A stretch of 64,000 nucleotides of DNA from JAJVID01 sp035714085 (GTDB lineage Bacteria; Acidobacteriota; Blastocatellia; RBC074), in the NCBI GenBank assembly GCA_035714085.1, contig DASTMP010000462.1:1-64000 (forward strand), in the 5' to 3' direction. A program made the translations under genes and the position numbers. Each line of letters begins with the position of its first letter. The stretch's first letter is position 1. Positions 55,126 to 63,029 of the stretch are shown in pieces. The notes beneath the pieces were generated by a model. It did no database searches and had not been told where the DNA came from. It saw nothing but the letters and a program-made list of their open reading frames with translations.

Positions 55126-57555
55126 CTACTCGCATCGAAGAGCGATCATCGGATCCACTTTCGCCGCTCGCCGCGCCGGCGCCCAGCAAGCCACGAGCGC
55201 CACGCCGATGAGCAGCATAGCGACGGTGATGAACGTCAGCGGATCAGTCGCGCTCACGCTAAACAGCAAATTCGACATGAGGCGCGTCAGCGCCAACGCG
55301 CCGATCAACCCGATCACGACGCCGGTCAACGCCAGTTTCATTCCCTGTCCGACGACGAGCTTCAGCACATCAGCGCCTTTGGCGCCCAAAGCGACGCGAA
55401 TCCCGATCTCCTGCGTGCGCTGAGTCACGCTGTACGCCATCACGCCGTAAATGCCGACGGCCGCCAGCAGCAACGCCACCATCGCAAAGATAGCGAGCAG
55501 CAGCGTATTGAAGCGCTGCCGCGCGATGGAACTTCCCAGCAGGCTTTCCAGCGTGCGCACATCGGCCACCGGTTGCTTGGCGTCGAGCGAACGAATTACG
55601 TCACGCGCCGAAATCGCGAGAGCATTGGCGTCGCCTTTCGCGCGAATCACGAAGGTCATCGAGAAATATGTTGATTTGGGTATCGGCCAATAGGCCATCG
55701 GCTCGGCTTCATGGTCGAAGCCCGCCTGCTTTACGTCGCCCACGACGCCGATGATCTCGCTCGGCGTATTGCCGTTTCTCAGACCGATCGTGATACGCCG
55801 GCCGAGCGGCTCTTCGTTCGGAAAGTACTTTCGCGCCAGGGCTTCATTGATCACGACGATGTGCCGCGTCTCACGGGTTTCCTGCTCGGTGAAGAGGCGA
55901 CCGCGTTTGAGCGGAATCTGCAGCGTGCGGAAAAAGTTCTGGTCGGTGACCGAAACGCCTGTGGTCATACTTCGATCCGGCGGCGGCTCGGGCCAGCCTT
56001 CGACCCGAAAACCAGTAACGGCGCCCGGCCCGGCGAAGGGCAGGAAGTTGACCGCGCCCGCAGACTCGACGCCGGGTAAGGCTTGCAGGCCTTCGACGGC
56101 GCGGTTGAAGAAGTTGACGATCTTGCCGTCCTGGTCGTACACGCGGCCCGGCAACGCCACGCGCATCGTCAGCACATTGCGGGCATTGAATCCCGTCTCG
56201 ACCGAATGCAAACGCAGGAAACTTCTGAGCAGCAGTCCTGCGCCGATGAGCAGGACAAGCGCCAAAGCGACTTCGGCAATCACGAACACGCTGCGCAAAC
56301 GTTGACTGCGCCAGTCGCCTGCCAGATTTCGGCCTGCCTCTTTCAACGTCTCGCTAAGGTTGAGCCGAGTCGATTCGAACGCCGGCGCAAGTCCGAAGAT
56401 GATTCCCGTCAGTAACGTCACGGCTAAAGTGAAGCCGAGCGCCGGCGCGCTGATCTCCACGCCATGCAAATCAGCCAGTTCAGGCGGACTCAGTCCGATA
56501 AGTAATTCCGCGCCCCATCCAGCCAGCAGCAATCCCGCCGCGCCGCCCAGGCCCGCTAACATCACGCTCTCGGTCAGCAATTGCCGCAGGATGCGCCACG
56601 CGTGAGCGCCCATCGCCGTCCGAACCGCCATCTCTTTCTGCCTCGACGCCGCGCGCGCCAGCAGCAAGTTGGCGACATTGGCGCACGCGATCAACAGCAC
56701 GCAGCCGACCGCGCCCATCAGCACGAGCAGCCCCTGGCGGATCTCGCCCGCGAGTTGTTGGCGCAGAGGTATCACGTTCACGCTGTAGCCGGTGTTGAAT
56801 CCCTTGTATTGCTCGGCCAGTCTTAGGCCTATGGTCTCCATTTCGGCGCGCGCTTGATTTAGCGTGACGCCGGGTTTGAGCCGCGCGACCGCGCTCGCAA
56901 AACGTCCTTGCCGCGACCGCATAAAGTCATTGACGATCAAAGGCGTCCAGATCTCCGCCGCCTTGCCGGTCAGCGAATTCTCTCTGATATGCCATTTGAA
57001 GTCCGGCGGCATGACCCCGATGATCGTGTTCTCAACATTGCCGAGGAGCGCCTTGCGGCCGATTATGTTCGGATCGCCGCCGAACCGGCGGCGCCATAAC
57101 CCATAGCTGATGACGATCACGTTATTCTGCCCAGGCTTGCTGTCATCCGGCGTAAAGGTGCGGCCAAGCATCGCATTCACGCCCAGTACCGAAAACAGAT
57201 TGTCCATCGCCCGCTGCGCCGGGATCTCTTCAGGCTCGCCGTCGCTGGTGAGGTTGGTTCGCGTGTCGGCGAAGGCGGCCATGTCGGTGAAAACGCTGTT
57301 CTGCGCCTTCCAGTCGAGGAAATTACCGATGTTAATCTGGTTCTGCTCACTGCCCTGGGCCTTTTCCCAGACAGTCACCAACCGCTCTGCTTGTCCATAA
57401 GGCAGTGAGCGAATCAGCACAGCATTGACCACGCTGAAGATCGCTGTGTTCGCGCCGATGCCAAGCGCCAGCGTGATCACAGCGATCAACGTGAAGCCGG
57501 GTCTCTTCCACAACATTCGCGCGCCGTAGCGCAGATCCTGCAACAGGATTCGCAT
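55126..57555 (-). CDS. ADOP-type orphan ABC permease, no prefix domain (permease 19)
   Basis: This 809-aa protein starts MRILLQDLRYGARMLWKR. TM1 is typical (LGIGANTAIFSVVNAVLIRS). Coupling helix 1 is EMAVRTAMGAHAWRILRQL, with Met-Gly and His-Ala-Trp in place of Leu-Gly and Ser-Arg. Helix 2 is EIGIRVALGAKGADVLKLV. Periplasmic domain 1 has an extended KWHIRENSLTGKAAEIW loop. The last residues are CWAPARRAAKVDPMIALRCE, with Ala replacing Ile. It is the third gene from the promoter at 62658 and immediately precedes permease 18. Confidence 0.95.
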   Translation of the reverse strand: MRILLQDLRYGARMLWKRPGFTLIAVITLALGIGANTAIFSVVNAVLIRSLPYGQAERLVTVWEKAQGSEQNQINIGNFLDWKAQNSVFTDMAAFADTRTNLTSDGEPEEIPAQRAMDNLFSVLGVNAMLGRTFTPDDSKPGQNNVIVISYGLWRRRFGGDPNIIGRKALLGNVENTIIGVMPPDFKWHIRENSLTGKAAEIWTPLIVNDFMRSRQGRFASAVARLKPGVTLNQARAEMETIGLRLAEQYKGFNTGYSVNVIPLRQQLAGEIRQGLLVLMGAVGCVLLIACANVANLLLARAASRQKEMAVRTAMGAHAWRILRQLLTESVMLAGLGGAAGLLLAGWGAELLIGLSPPELADLHGVEISAPALGFTLAVTLLTGIIFGLAPAFESTRLNLSETLKEAGRNLAGDWRSQRLRSVFVIAEVALALVLLIGAGLLLRSFLRLHSVETGFNARNVLTMRVALPGRVYDQDGKIVNFFNRAVEGLQALPGVESAGAVNFLPFAGPGAVTGFRVEGWPEPPPDRSMTTGVSVTDQNFFRTLQIPLKRGRLFTEQETRETRHIVVINEALARKYFPNEEPLGRRITIGLRNGNTPSEIIGVVGDVKQAGFDHEAEPMAYWPIPKSTYFSMTFVIRAKGDANALAISARDVIRSLDAKQPVADVRTLESLLGSSIARQRFNTLLLAIFAMVALLLAAVGIYGVMAYSVTQRTQEIGIRVALGAKGADVLKLVVGQGMKLALTGVVIGLIGALALTRLMSNLLFSVSATDPLTFITVAMLLIGVALVACWAPARRAAKVDPMIALRCE

Positions 57556-57568
57556 AATTCCTCCAAAG

Positions 57569-57657
57569 CCAGGTTTCAGGTTTCAGGTTTCAGGTTTCAG
57601 GTAGGAATCTGCGAAGCCATTCTTTTACTGACACCTGACACCTGACACCTGACACCT
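57569..57657. repeat. Heptamer inverted-repeat element 11
   Basis: Between permeases 20 and 19. Left arm AGGTTTC x4, core TAGGAATCTGCGAAGCCATT (diverged, orientation as element 4), right arm (TGACACC)x4. Confidence 0.9.
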
Positions 57658-60085
57658 ATTCACATCTGAGCGCGACCATCGGGTCCACTTTTGTCGCCCG
57701 CCGCGCCGGGAGGTAACAAGCAAGCAGCGCCGCGCCGGCGAGCAGTAGCGGGGCGGTCGCAAAGGTCACCGGGTCGGCGGCCCGCAGGTCAAACAACAGT
57801 CCCTCAATCAACCACGTCAGAGCCGCGGCGGCTACAGACCCGATCGCGACGCCTGCGGCGGCCAGTTTCGCGCCCTGCCTCAGCACCATCTTCAGCGCGT
57901 CACGCGGCTCGGCGCCGAGCGCCATTCGAATGCCGATCTCTCGCGTCCGCTGCGTGACCGCATAACTCATCACCCCGTAGACGCCGACCATGGCCAGAAT
58001 CAAAGCGACGGCGGCGAAGACTCCGAGCAGGGACGCGCGAAAGCGCGGCGTGGCGACCGCTTCTGACATCACGCCCTCAAACGTTCTGAGTCCGTAGGCC
58101 AGTTGATTTCTGTCTAGCGCTAGCACGTTACGGCGCACTGCGGCGGCGACGCCCTCAGGCTTGTTCGTCGTTCGTATCATCAGCGCCATGGATCTCGCTG
58201 GCCGTTGAGCGAAGGGCAGATACATTTCCGGGGCGGGTTTTCCCTCAAGCGCGAGAGGCTTGGTGTCTTTAACTACCCCGACAATCGTAGCCCAATCTTC
58301 TTCCTTCGGGTTCTCGTCATTGAGCGTCATGCGCTTGCCGATGGGGTCTTCGCCGGGAAAGTAGCGTCGCGCGAGCGTCTCGTTGATGATGATCACCTTC
58401 TGCGCCTTCAGATCGTCATGCTCATTGAACGGGCGCCCCTTCGAGACCGGGATTTCCATCGTGCGAAATAGATCGGGGCTGACCGTGTTGTAGTAGGCGG
58501 TAGGCCGGTTGGCCGGGTCGGACAATCGCCCTTCGATGGCAAAGGCCAAATTCGCATAATTGTCGGCGGGCACGAGTGGGATATGGTACCGGGCGCCGAC
58601 AGACTGGACTCCAGGCAGCGCTTTTATCCTATCGAGGAGCTGATTGTAGAAGGCGATGCGCGACTCGGCTTTTTCATAATTCCGCCCCTCCAGGCTGACT
58701 CTCATCGTCAGCATGTTATTTGGGTTGAACCCGGGAGCGACCGCTTGCAGCTTAAGGAAGCTTCTCATCAACAGCCCGGCGCCGACCAGCAGCGCCAGCG
58801 AAAGCGCGATCTCAGAGACGACCAGTAAACTCCGCACGCGCCGATGACCCGCGCCGCCCGTCGCGCCGCGCACGCCCTCTTTCAGCGTCTCGTTTAGGTC
58901 TGGCCGCGAAGCTTGCAGCGCGGGCGCGAGGCCGAAAATGATCCCCGTCAGCAACGAAACCGCGAAGGTGAAGCCGAGCGCGCGCATGTCCACCGCGACC
59001 TCTCCGGCGCGCGGCAACTCCGCCGGGCCGAAGGCGACCAGCAGATAAACTCCCCAGACTGCGAGAAGCGAGCCGGCGGCCCCGCCTAAGCCCGCGAGCA
59101 CCAAACTCTCGGCGATCAACTGCCGGATGAGTCTGAGGCGTCCGGCGCCGAGCGCGGCGCGAATGGAGATCTCTTTCTGCCGGCCGGCCGCGCGCGCCAG
59201 CAGCATGTTTGCGACGTTGGCCGAAGCAATCAACAGAACGAACAGAACCGCGCCCAGCAGCGCCAGCAGCGCCAGCTTGAAATCGCCCACGATCTGCTCC
59301 TGCAAAGGAACGAGCCTCACGCCGCGATCCGTATTGGAGTCCGGATACTGCATGGCCAGCGCGCCGGCGATGCGATCCATTTCCGCTTGCGCCTGTTCGC
59401 GCGTCACGCCCGGCTTCAGGCGCGCCATCACAAGGTAGCCGTGGCCGCGGCGATTATCGAAACCGTAGCCGTGAGAGATGGGAATCCATACGTCTGTGTC
59501 ATTCGGCAGTCCGGCCAGATCCGAGATGTTCGGGACGACGCCGACGACGGTAAAGCTCTCGGTGTCGAGGCTGATCGTCCTGCCGATGATCTGCGGGTCG
59601 GAGTTGAAGCGCCGCCGCCACAAACGTTCGCTCATCACCACCGAAAAAACTTTGTTCGGATGATCTTCTTCCGGCAAAAACACGCGGCCCAGCATCGGCT
59701 TGACTCCGAGCAGGGGGAAGAATGCGGGCGACACAATAGCGCCTTCAGTCCGCTCAGGCTCGGCGGCGCCCGCCAGGTTGAACGTGCTATCCGAGTAAAT
59801 GGCGATCTGTTCGAAGACCTGATTTCGGTCACGCCAATCCACAAAGTTCGGATATGAAGCGTCCCCCTGATTTTGGCCGAGCTTGACGTTCGACTCCCAT
59901 ACCTGAAAGAGTTTGTCAGGCTCCCTGAAGGGCAATGGCCGGAGCATCAGCGCGTCGATTACGCTGAAGATCGCCGTGTTCGCCCCGATGCCAATGGCCA
60001 GCGTGATGACGGCGACCAACGTAAAGCCGGGACTTTTCCACAACATTCGCGCGCCGTAGCGCAGATCCTGCAATAGAGTTCGCAT
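57656..60085 (-). CDS. ADOP-type orphan ABC permease, no prefix domain (permease 20)
   Basis: This 809-aa protein starts MRTLLQDLRYGARMLWKS. TM1 has an AIGIGANT variant (VITLAIGIGANTAIFSVIDA). TM2 has SANVANMLLARA where nearly all others have CANVANLLLAR. Coupling helices: EISIRAALGAGRLRLIRQL, then IAESLVL, and EIGIRMALGAEPRDALKMV with an acidic Glu. The segment after TM8 is CYLPARRATKVDPMVALRCE. It is second in its operon, 107 bp after permease 21. The aligned IGKRMTLN stretch in domain 2 is followed by an acidic DENPKEEDW insertion. Confidence 0.95.
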   Translation of the reverse strand: MRTLLQDLRYGARMLWKSPGFTLVAVITLAIGIGANTAIFSVIDALMLRPLPFREPDKLFQVWESNVKLGQNQGDASYPNFVDWRDRNQVFEQIAIYSDSTFNLAGAAEPERTEGAIVSPAFFPLLGVKPMLGRVFLPEEDHPNKVFSVVMSERLWRRRFNSDPQIIGRTISLDTESFTVVGVVPNISDLAGLPNDTDVWIPISHGYGFDNRRGHGYLVMARLKPGVTREQAQAEMDRIAGALAMQYPDSNTDRGVRLVPLQEQIVGDFKLALLALLGAVLFVLLIASANVANMLLARAAGRQKEISIRAALGAGRLRLIRQLIAESLVLAGLGGAAGSLLAVWGVYLLVAFGPAELPRAGEVAVDMRALGFTFAVSLLTGIIFGLAPALQASRPDLNETLKEGVRGATGGAGHRRVRSLLVVSEIALSLALLVGAGLLMRSFLKLQAVAPGFNPNNMLTMRVSLEGRNYEKAESRIAFYNQLLDRIKALPGVQSVGARYHIPLVPADNYANLAFAIEGRLSDPANRPTAYYNTVSPDLFRTMEIPVSKGRPFNEHDDLKAQKVIIINETLARRYFPGEDPIGKRMTLNDENPKEEDWATIVGVVKDTKPLALEGKPAPEMYLPFAQRPARSMALMIRTTNKPEGVAAAVRRNVLALDRNQLAYGLRTFEGVMSEAVATPRFRASLLGVFAAVALILAMVGVYGVMSYAVTQRTREIGIRMALGAEPRDALKMVLRQGAKLAAAGVAIGSVAAAALTWLIEGLLFDLRAADPVTFATAPLLLAGAALLACYLPARRATKVDPMVALRCE

Positions 60086-60097
60086 AAGTTCTCCAGA

Positions 60098-60194
60098 GTC
60101 AGGCGTCAGGCGTCAGGCGTCAGGCGTCAGGTGTCAGATTGGAATCTGAGGCGTGATTCTTTTACTGAAACCTGAAACCTGAAACCTGAAACCT
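60098..60194. repeat. Heptamer inverted-repeat element 12
   Basis: Between permeases 21 and 20. The left arm has five GCGTCAG units, a third unit type. The core contains TTGGAATCTGAGGCGTGATT (as element 3), and the right arm is four CTGAAAC units, so the two arms here belong to different unit types and pair imperfectly. Confidence 0.85.
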
Positions 60195-62592
60195 ATTCGC
60201 ATCTGAGCGCGACCATCGGGTCCACCTTCGTCGCTCGCCGCGCCGGAATCCAGCAGGCCACGAGCGCCACCGCGATGAGCGAAAACGAGATCACGATGAA
60301 CGTTAGCGGATCGGTCGCGCTCACGTTGAACAACATGGTTTTCATCAACCGGGTAAGCGCCAGCGACGCGACCAGTCCGCACCCCACGCCGGCCAGCGTC
60401 AGGGTCAGTCCTTGCCGCAAGACCAGTCGCAGGACGTCGCGGGCCTGCGCGCCAAGCGCCAGGCGAAGGCCGATCTCGTGTGTGCGATTGGCGACCGAAT
60501 ATGAGATGACGCCGTAGACGCCGACGCAGGCCAGGACGACCGCGAGCGTGGCGAACAGCGCCATTAGTGTGGCGCGAAAGCGAAGTTGCGACGTGGCCAT
60601 AGCCAGCAACTGCTCCATCGTGCCGACATACGCGAACGGCAATTCACTATCCACGGAATTGACCAGGCCGCGCGCCGCCGCCGTGAGGCTCAAGGGGTCG
60701 GCGACATCGGTCTTGAGAATGAGCGCGACGGATGACGACTGGGCCTGCGCCAGCGGCTGGTAAAACGCAGGCTGTATTTCAGCGGCCAGGCCGTTGTATT
60801 TCACGTCGCCGACCACGCCGACTATCTCGTTCCAGACCGGCTGTTGAACGTTGCCCATGTTAAGCCGTTTGCCGATCGGATCTTCGCCAGGAAAGAAGCG
60901 CCGCCGCAGCGTCTCGTTGATGAGGACCACGCGCGGCGCTTCAGCCGTGTCGGCTTCGGTGAAAAAGCGCCCGCCGCTCAGCGCGACGCCGAGCGCGCGA
61001 AAATAATCTGAGCTCACGCGGATCACAGTGGCGATCGGCGGAATCTGGCCGGGCAAATCTGGCCTTCCTTCAATCCTAAAAATGTCGGAAGACTCCCGAT
61101 TGTCCGGCGGCAGACTGTTGCCCAGCGCGGCGGCGCGCACGCCAGGCAGAGAGCGCGCTCTTTCGAGCAGGCGGTCATAAAAGTCGATGAATTGCCGCGG
61201 CTGAGAGTATCGCCGCTCCGGCATCTCGAAAAAGGCAGTCAGCACGCGCTCCGGGTTGACGCCCGGATCGACATGCCACAATCGCCACAGGCTTTTAACG
61301 AGCAGCCCCGCGCCTGCCAACAGCGTCACGGCCAGCGCCAATTCAACGACGACCAGCGAATTGCGCCAGCGCCGATGTCCGGCGCCTTCCGTCGAGCCGC
61401 GCCCGCCCTCCTTGAGCGCCTCGTTCAGGTTCAGCCGCGAGCTTTGCCAGGCCGGCCTCAGCCCGCAGATGACGCCGGTCAGCAGCGAAATGAGCGCCGT
61501 CCAGCCCAGCGCGCGCAGGTCAACCCCCACCTGTTCAAGGCGCGGAATATCATCAGGAGCGAGTTTCACCAGCAGGTCTACGCCCCAAACCGCTCCCAAT
61601 ACTCCCAGCGCGCCGCCCACGAGCGCCAGCAACAGGCTTTCGGTCAGCAATTGCCGGATGATGCGTGGCCGGCGAGCGCCGAGCGCGGCGCGAATGGAGA
61701 TCTCCTTCACGCGCGACGCCGATTGCGCCAGCGTCAGGTTGGCGACGTTGACCGCCGCTATCAGCAGCACGAAGGTCACCCCCACGAACAGCGCCACAAG
61801 CGCCGGGCGCACGTCTCCGACGACGTAATCGTTTACCGGCAGGACGTTGAAATTGAAGTTCCCGACATCGAAACTCGACTTGATCGCGCGCGTGTCCGCA
61901 TACGCCTGTTGCGGCGTCACGCCGGGCTTCAAACGCGCCACGCCTTGCAGGAAGTACGGCCCGCGCCGCGTGGGCGTCTCCAATTGCAGCGCCGTCCACA
62001 GCTTTACCACTTTATCCGGGAAATTCAGCTCGGGCGGCGCCACGCCGATCACAGTGTAATTATCGCCATTGAGTATGATAGGGCGTCCAATCACGCCCGG
62101 ATCAGCGCCGAAGCGGCTGCGCCAATAATCGTCGCTGAGCAGCGCGACTCTCCCGGCGCCGGAGCGATCTTCATCCGGCAGGAACGCGCGCCCCAACGCG
62201 GCCTTTACTCCCAGCATGGAAAAAAAATTGGCGGTCACGCCGGCGCCCACCACCCGTTCTGGCGCCTCTCGCCCGGTGACGTTGAAAGACGCGTAGCTGA
62301 ACGCCGAGATGGCTTCGAAGGAATGGCTCTTCGCGCGCCAGTCGAGCAAATCAGCGGCCGCCAGCGGAGTGCGATCGCCGCCCGCCGCTTCCGCCCCTTT
62401 GCCCCAGACCATCACCACGCGCTCCGGCTCCTCGAACGGCAGCGGGCGCAACAGCACGGCGTTGACCACGCTGAAGATCGCCGTGTTCGCCCCGATGCCA
62501 AGCGTCAATGTGATCACGGCTATCAGTGTGAAGCCGGGCCTCTTCATCAACATCCGCGCGCCATAGCTCAGGTCTTGCCATAGTGTTTGCAT
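60193..62592 (-). CDS. ADOP-type orphan ABC permease, first gene of third sigma-54-like operon (permease 21)
   Basis: This 799-aa protein is selected by GAGGAG upstream of the ATG at 62592 (MQTLWQDLSYGARMLMKR); the open frame extends ten codons further without a signal. It is among the shortest permeases here. TM1 is VITLTLGIGANTAIFSVVNA. TM2 is unusual: GVTFVLLIAAVNVANLTLAQ, lacking the Cys and ending in Gln. Coupling helices: EISIRAALGARRPRIIRQL and EIGLRLALGAQARDVLRLV. Predicted transcription starts near 62632, leaving a leader of about 40 nt. It heads an eight-permease operon that ends at 42342. Confidence 0.95.
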   Translation of the reverse strand: MQTLWQDLSYGARMLMKRPGFTLIAVITLTLGIGANTAIFSVVNAVLLRPLPFEEPERVVMVWGKGAEAAGGDRTPLAAADLLDWRAKSHSFEAISAFSYASFNVTGREAPERVVGAGVTANFFSMLGVKAALGRAFLPDEDRSGAGRVALLSDDYWRSRFGADPGVIGRPIILNGDNYTVIGVAPPELNFPDKVVKLWTALQLETPTRRGPYFLQGVARLKPGVTPQQAYADTRAIKSSFDVGNFNFNVLPVNDYVVGDVRPALVALFVGVTFVLLIAAVNVANLTLAQSASRVKEISIRAALGARRPRIIRQLLTESLLLALVGGALGVLGAVWGVDLLVKLAPDDIPRLEQVGVDLRALGWTALISLLTGVICGLRPAWQSSRLNLNEALKEGGRGSTEGAGHRRWRNSLVVVELALAVTLLAGAGLLVKSLWRLWHVDPGVNPERVLTAFFEMPERRYSQPRQFIDFYDRLLERARSLPGVRAAALGNSLPPDNRESSDIFRIEGRPDLPGQIPPIATVIRVSSDYFRALGVALSGGRFFTEADTAEAPRVVLINETLRRRFFPGEDPIGKRLNMGNVQQPVWNEIVGVVGDVKYNGLAAEIQPAFYQPLAQAQSSSVALILKTDVADPLSLTAAARGLVNSVDSELPFAYVGTMEQLLAMATSQLRFRATLMALFATLAVVLACVGVYGVISYSVANRTHEIGLRLALGAQARDVLRLVLRQGLTLTLAGVGCGLVASLALTRLMKTMLFNVSATDPLTFIVISFSLIAVALVACWIPARRATKVDPMVALRCE

Positions 62593-62640
62593 AAAGTTTC
62601 TCCTCAGGGATCCGGGACGCACGTCCGATTACCCGGCTGA

Positions 62641-62658
62641 TAACCAATCGCCGTGCCA
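62641..62658 (-). promoter_or_regulatory. Sigma-54-type (-24/-12) promoter of the permease 21 to 14 operon
   Basis: The minus strand reads TGGCACG-GCGA-TTGGTTA. Both boxes are the same as in the promoter at 41061-41078 while the four spacer bases differ. The predicted start near 62632 is close to permease 21. Confidence 0.75.
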
Positions 62659-62732
62659 ATGCGTTTTGAAAAGGAATTGACTGTGAATAAACAGGTTGCG
62701 TGAGAGGGCCGGCAGGCGGTTAATAAATGACC

Positions 62733-62768
62733 GTCCGCATTCGGGATCGGCGATTCCCGAATGCGGAC
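62733..62768. promoter_or_regulatory. Putative enhancer-binding-protein site (UAS), perfect dyad
   Basis: GTCCGCATTCGGGA, 8 bp, then its exact reverse complement (62733-62746 and 62755-62768). The centre is 62750.5, which is 106.5 bp from the -12 base. It is the best-kept of the three related sites. Confidence 0.7.
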
Positions 62769-62815
62769 ATTCTCGGCATCGAAAGCGTTTTTCACCTGGG
62801 TATTCAGAAATAGCA

Positions 62816-62889
62816 AACCACGGGGAACACGGGGGACACGGGGATGTTTTGTTTTGCTCTTCCCCGTGATCCCCGTGTTCCCCGTGGTT
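62816..62889. repeat. CACGGGG-type inverted repeat, possible terminator of the upstream permease
   Basis: AACCACGGGGAACACGGGGG faces CCCCGTGTTCCCCGTGGTT, with a loop containing TGTTTTGTTTTGCT. The arms are strings of CACGGGGA-like units. It lies downstream of the minus-strand permease 22 and upstream of the dyad at 62733, so it could separate the two transcripts. Confidence 0.75.
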
Positions 62890-63029
62890 GATTCAACCTG
62901 AACATTCAAATCAAAGACGCTATAAGTGGCAAGAATTTCACTTGCATGGGAATCAAGTTATCAATGACCTCATCGGTCTTTGTTCCTCATCCCTGACTGC
63001 AAGAGTCATTTCGAGGAAACGGATTGCGC

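Larger units (their letters stand above)
62593..63029. other. Regulatory intergenic region upstream of permease 21
   Basis: This 437-bp gap has no supportable gene. It holds the leader, the sigma-54-like promoter (62641-62658), a perfect 14-bp-arm dyad (62733-62768) and a CACGGGG-type hairpin (62816-62889). In 62890-63029 I see nothing beyond the end of the next permease. Confidence 0.8.

Noticed and set aside
55106..55189. N-terminal extension of permease 18 into permease 19
   Set aside because: The extension reads the 3' end of permease 19 in another frame, and GGAGGT marks the downstream ATG.
61192..62583. Plus-strand frame of 463 codons opposite permease 21
   Set aside because: It is antisense to a conserved permease, rich in Arg/His/Gln/Ala as expected for a shadow frame, and has no ribosome-binding site.
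62604..62909. 101-codon minus-strand frame over the region upstream of permease 21
   Set aside because: It is the translation of the promoter, the dyad and the CACGGGG hairpin, and ends inside the leader of permease 21.
62930..62960. Plus-strand GTGGCAAG...TTGCATGG as a sigma-54 site
   Set aside because: The two boxes are 16 bp apart rather than 12, and no plus-strand gene follows.
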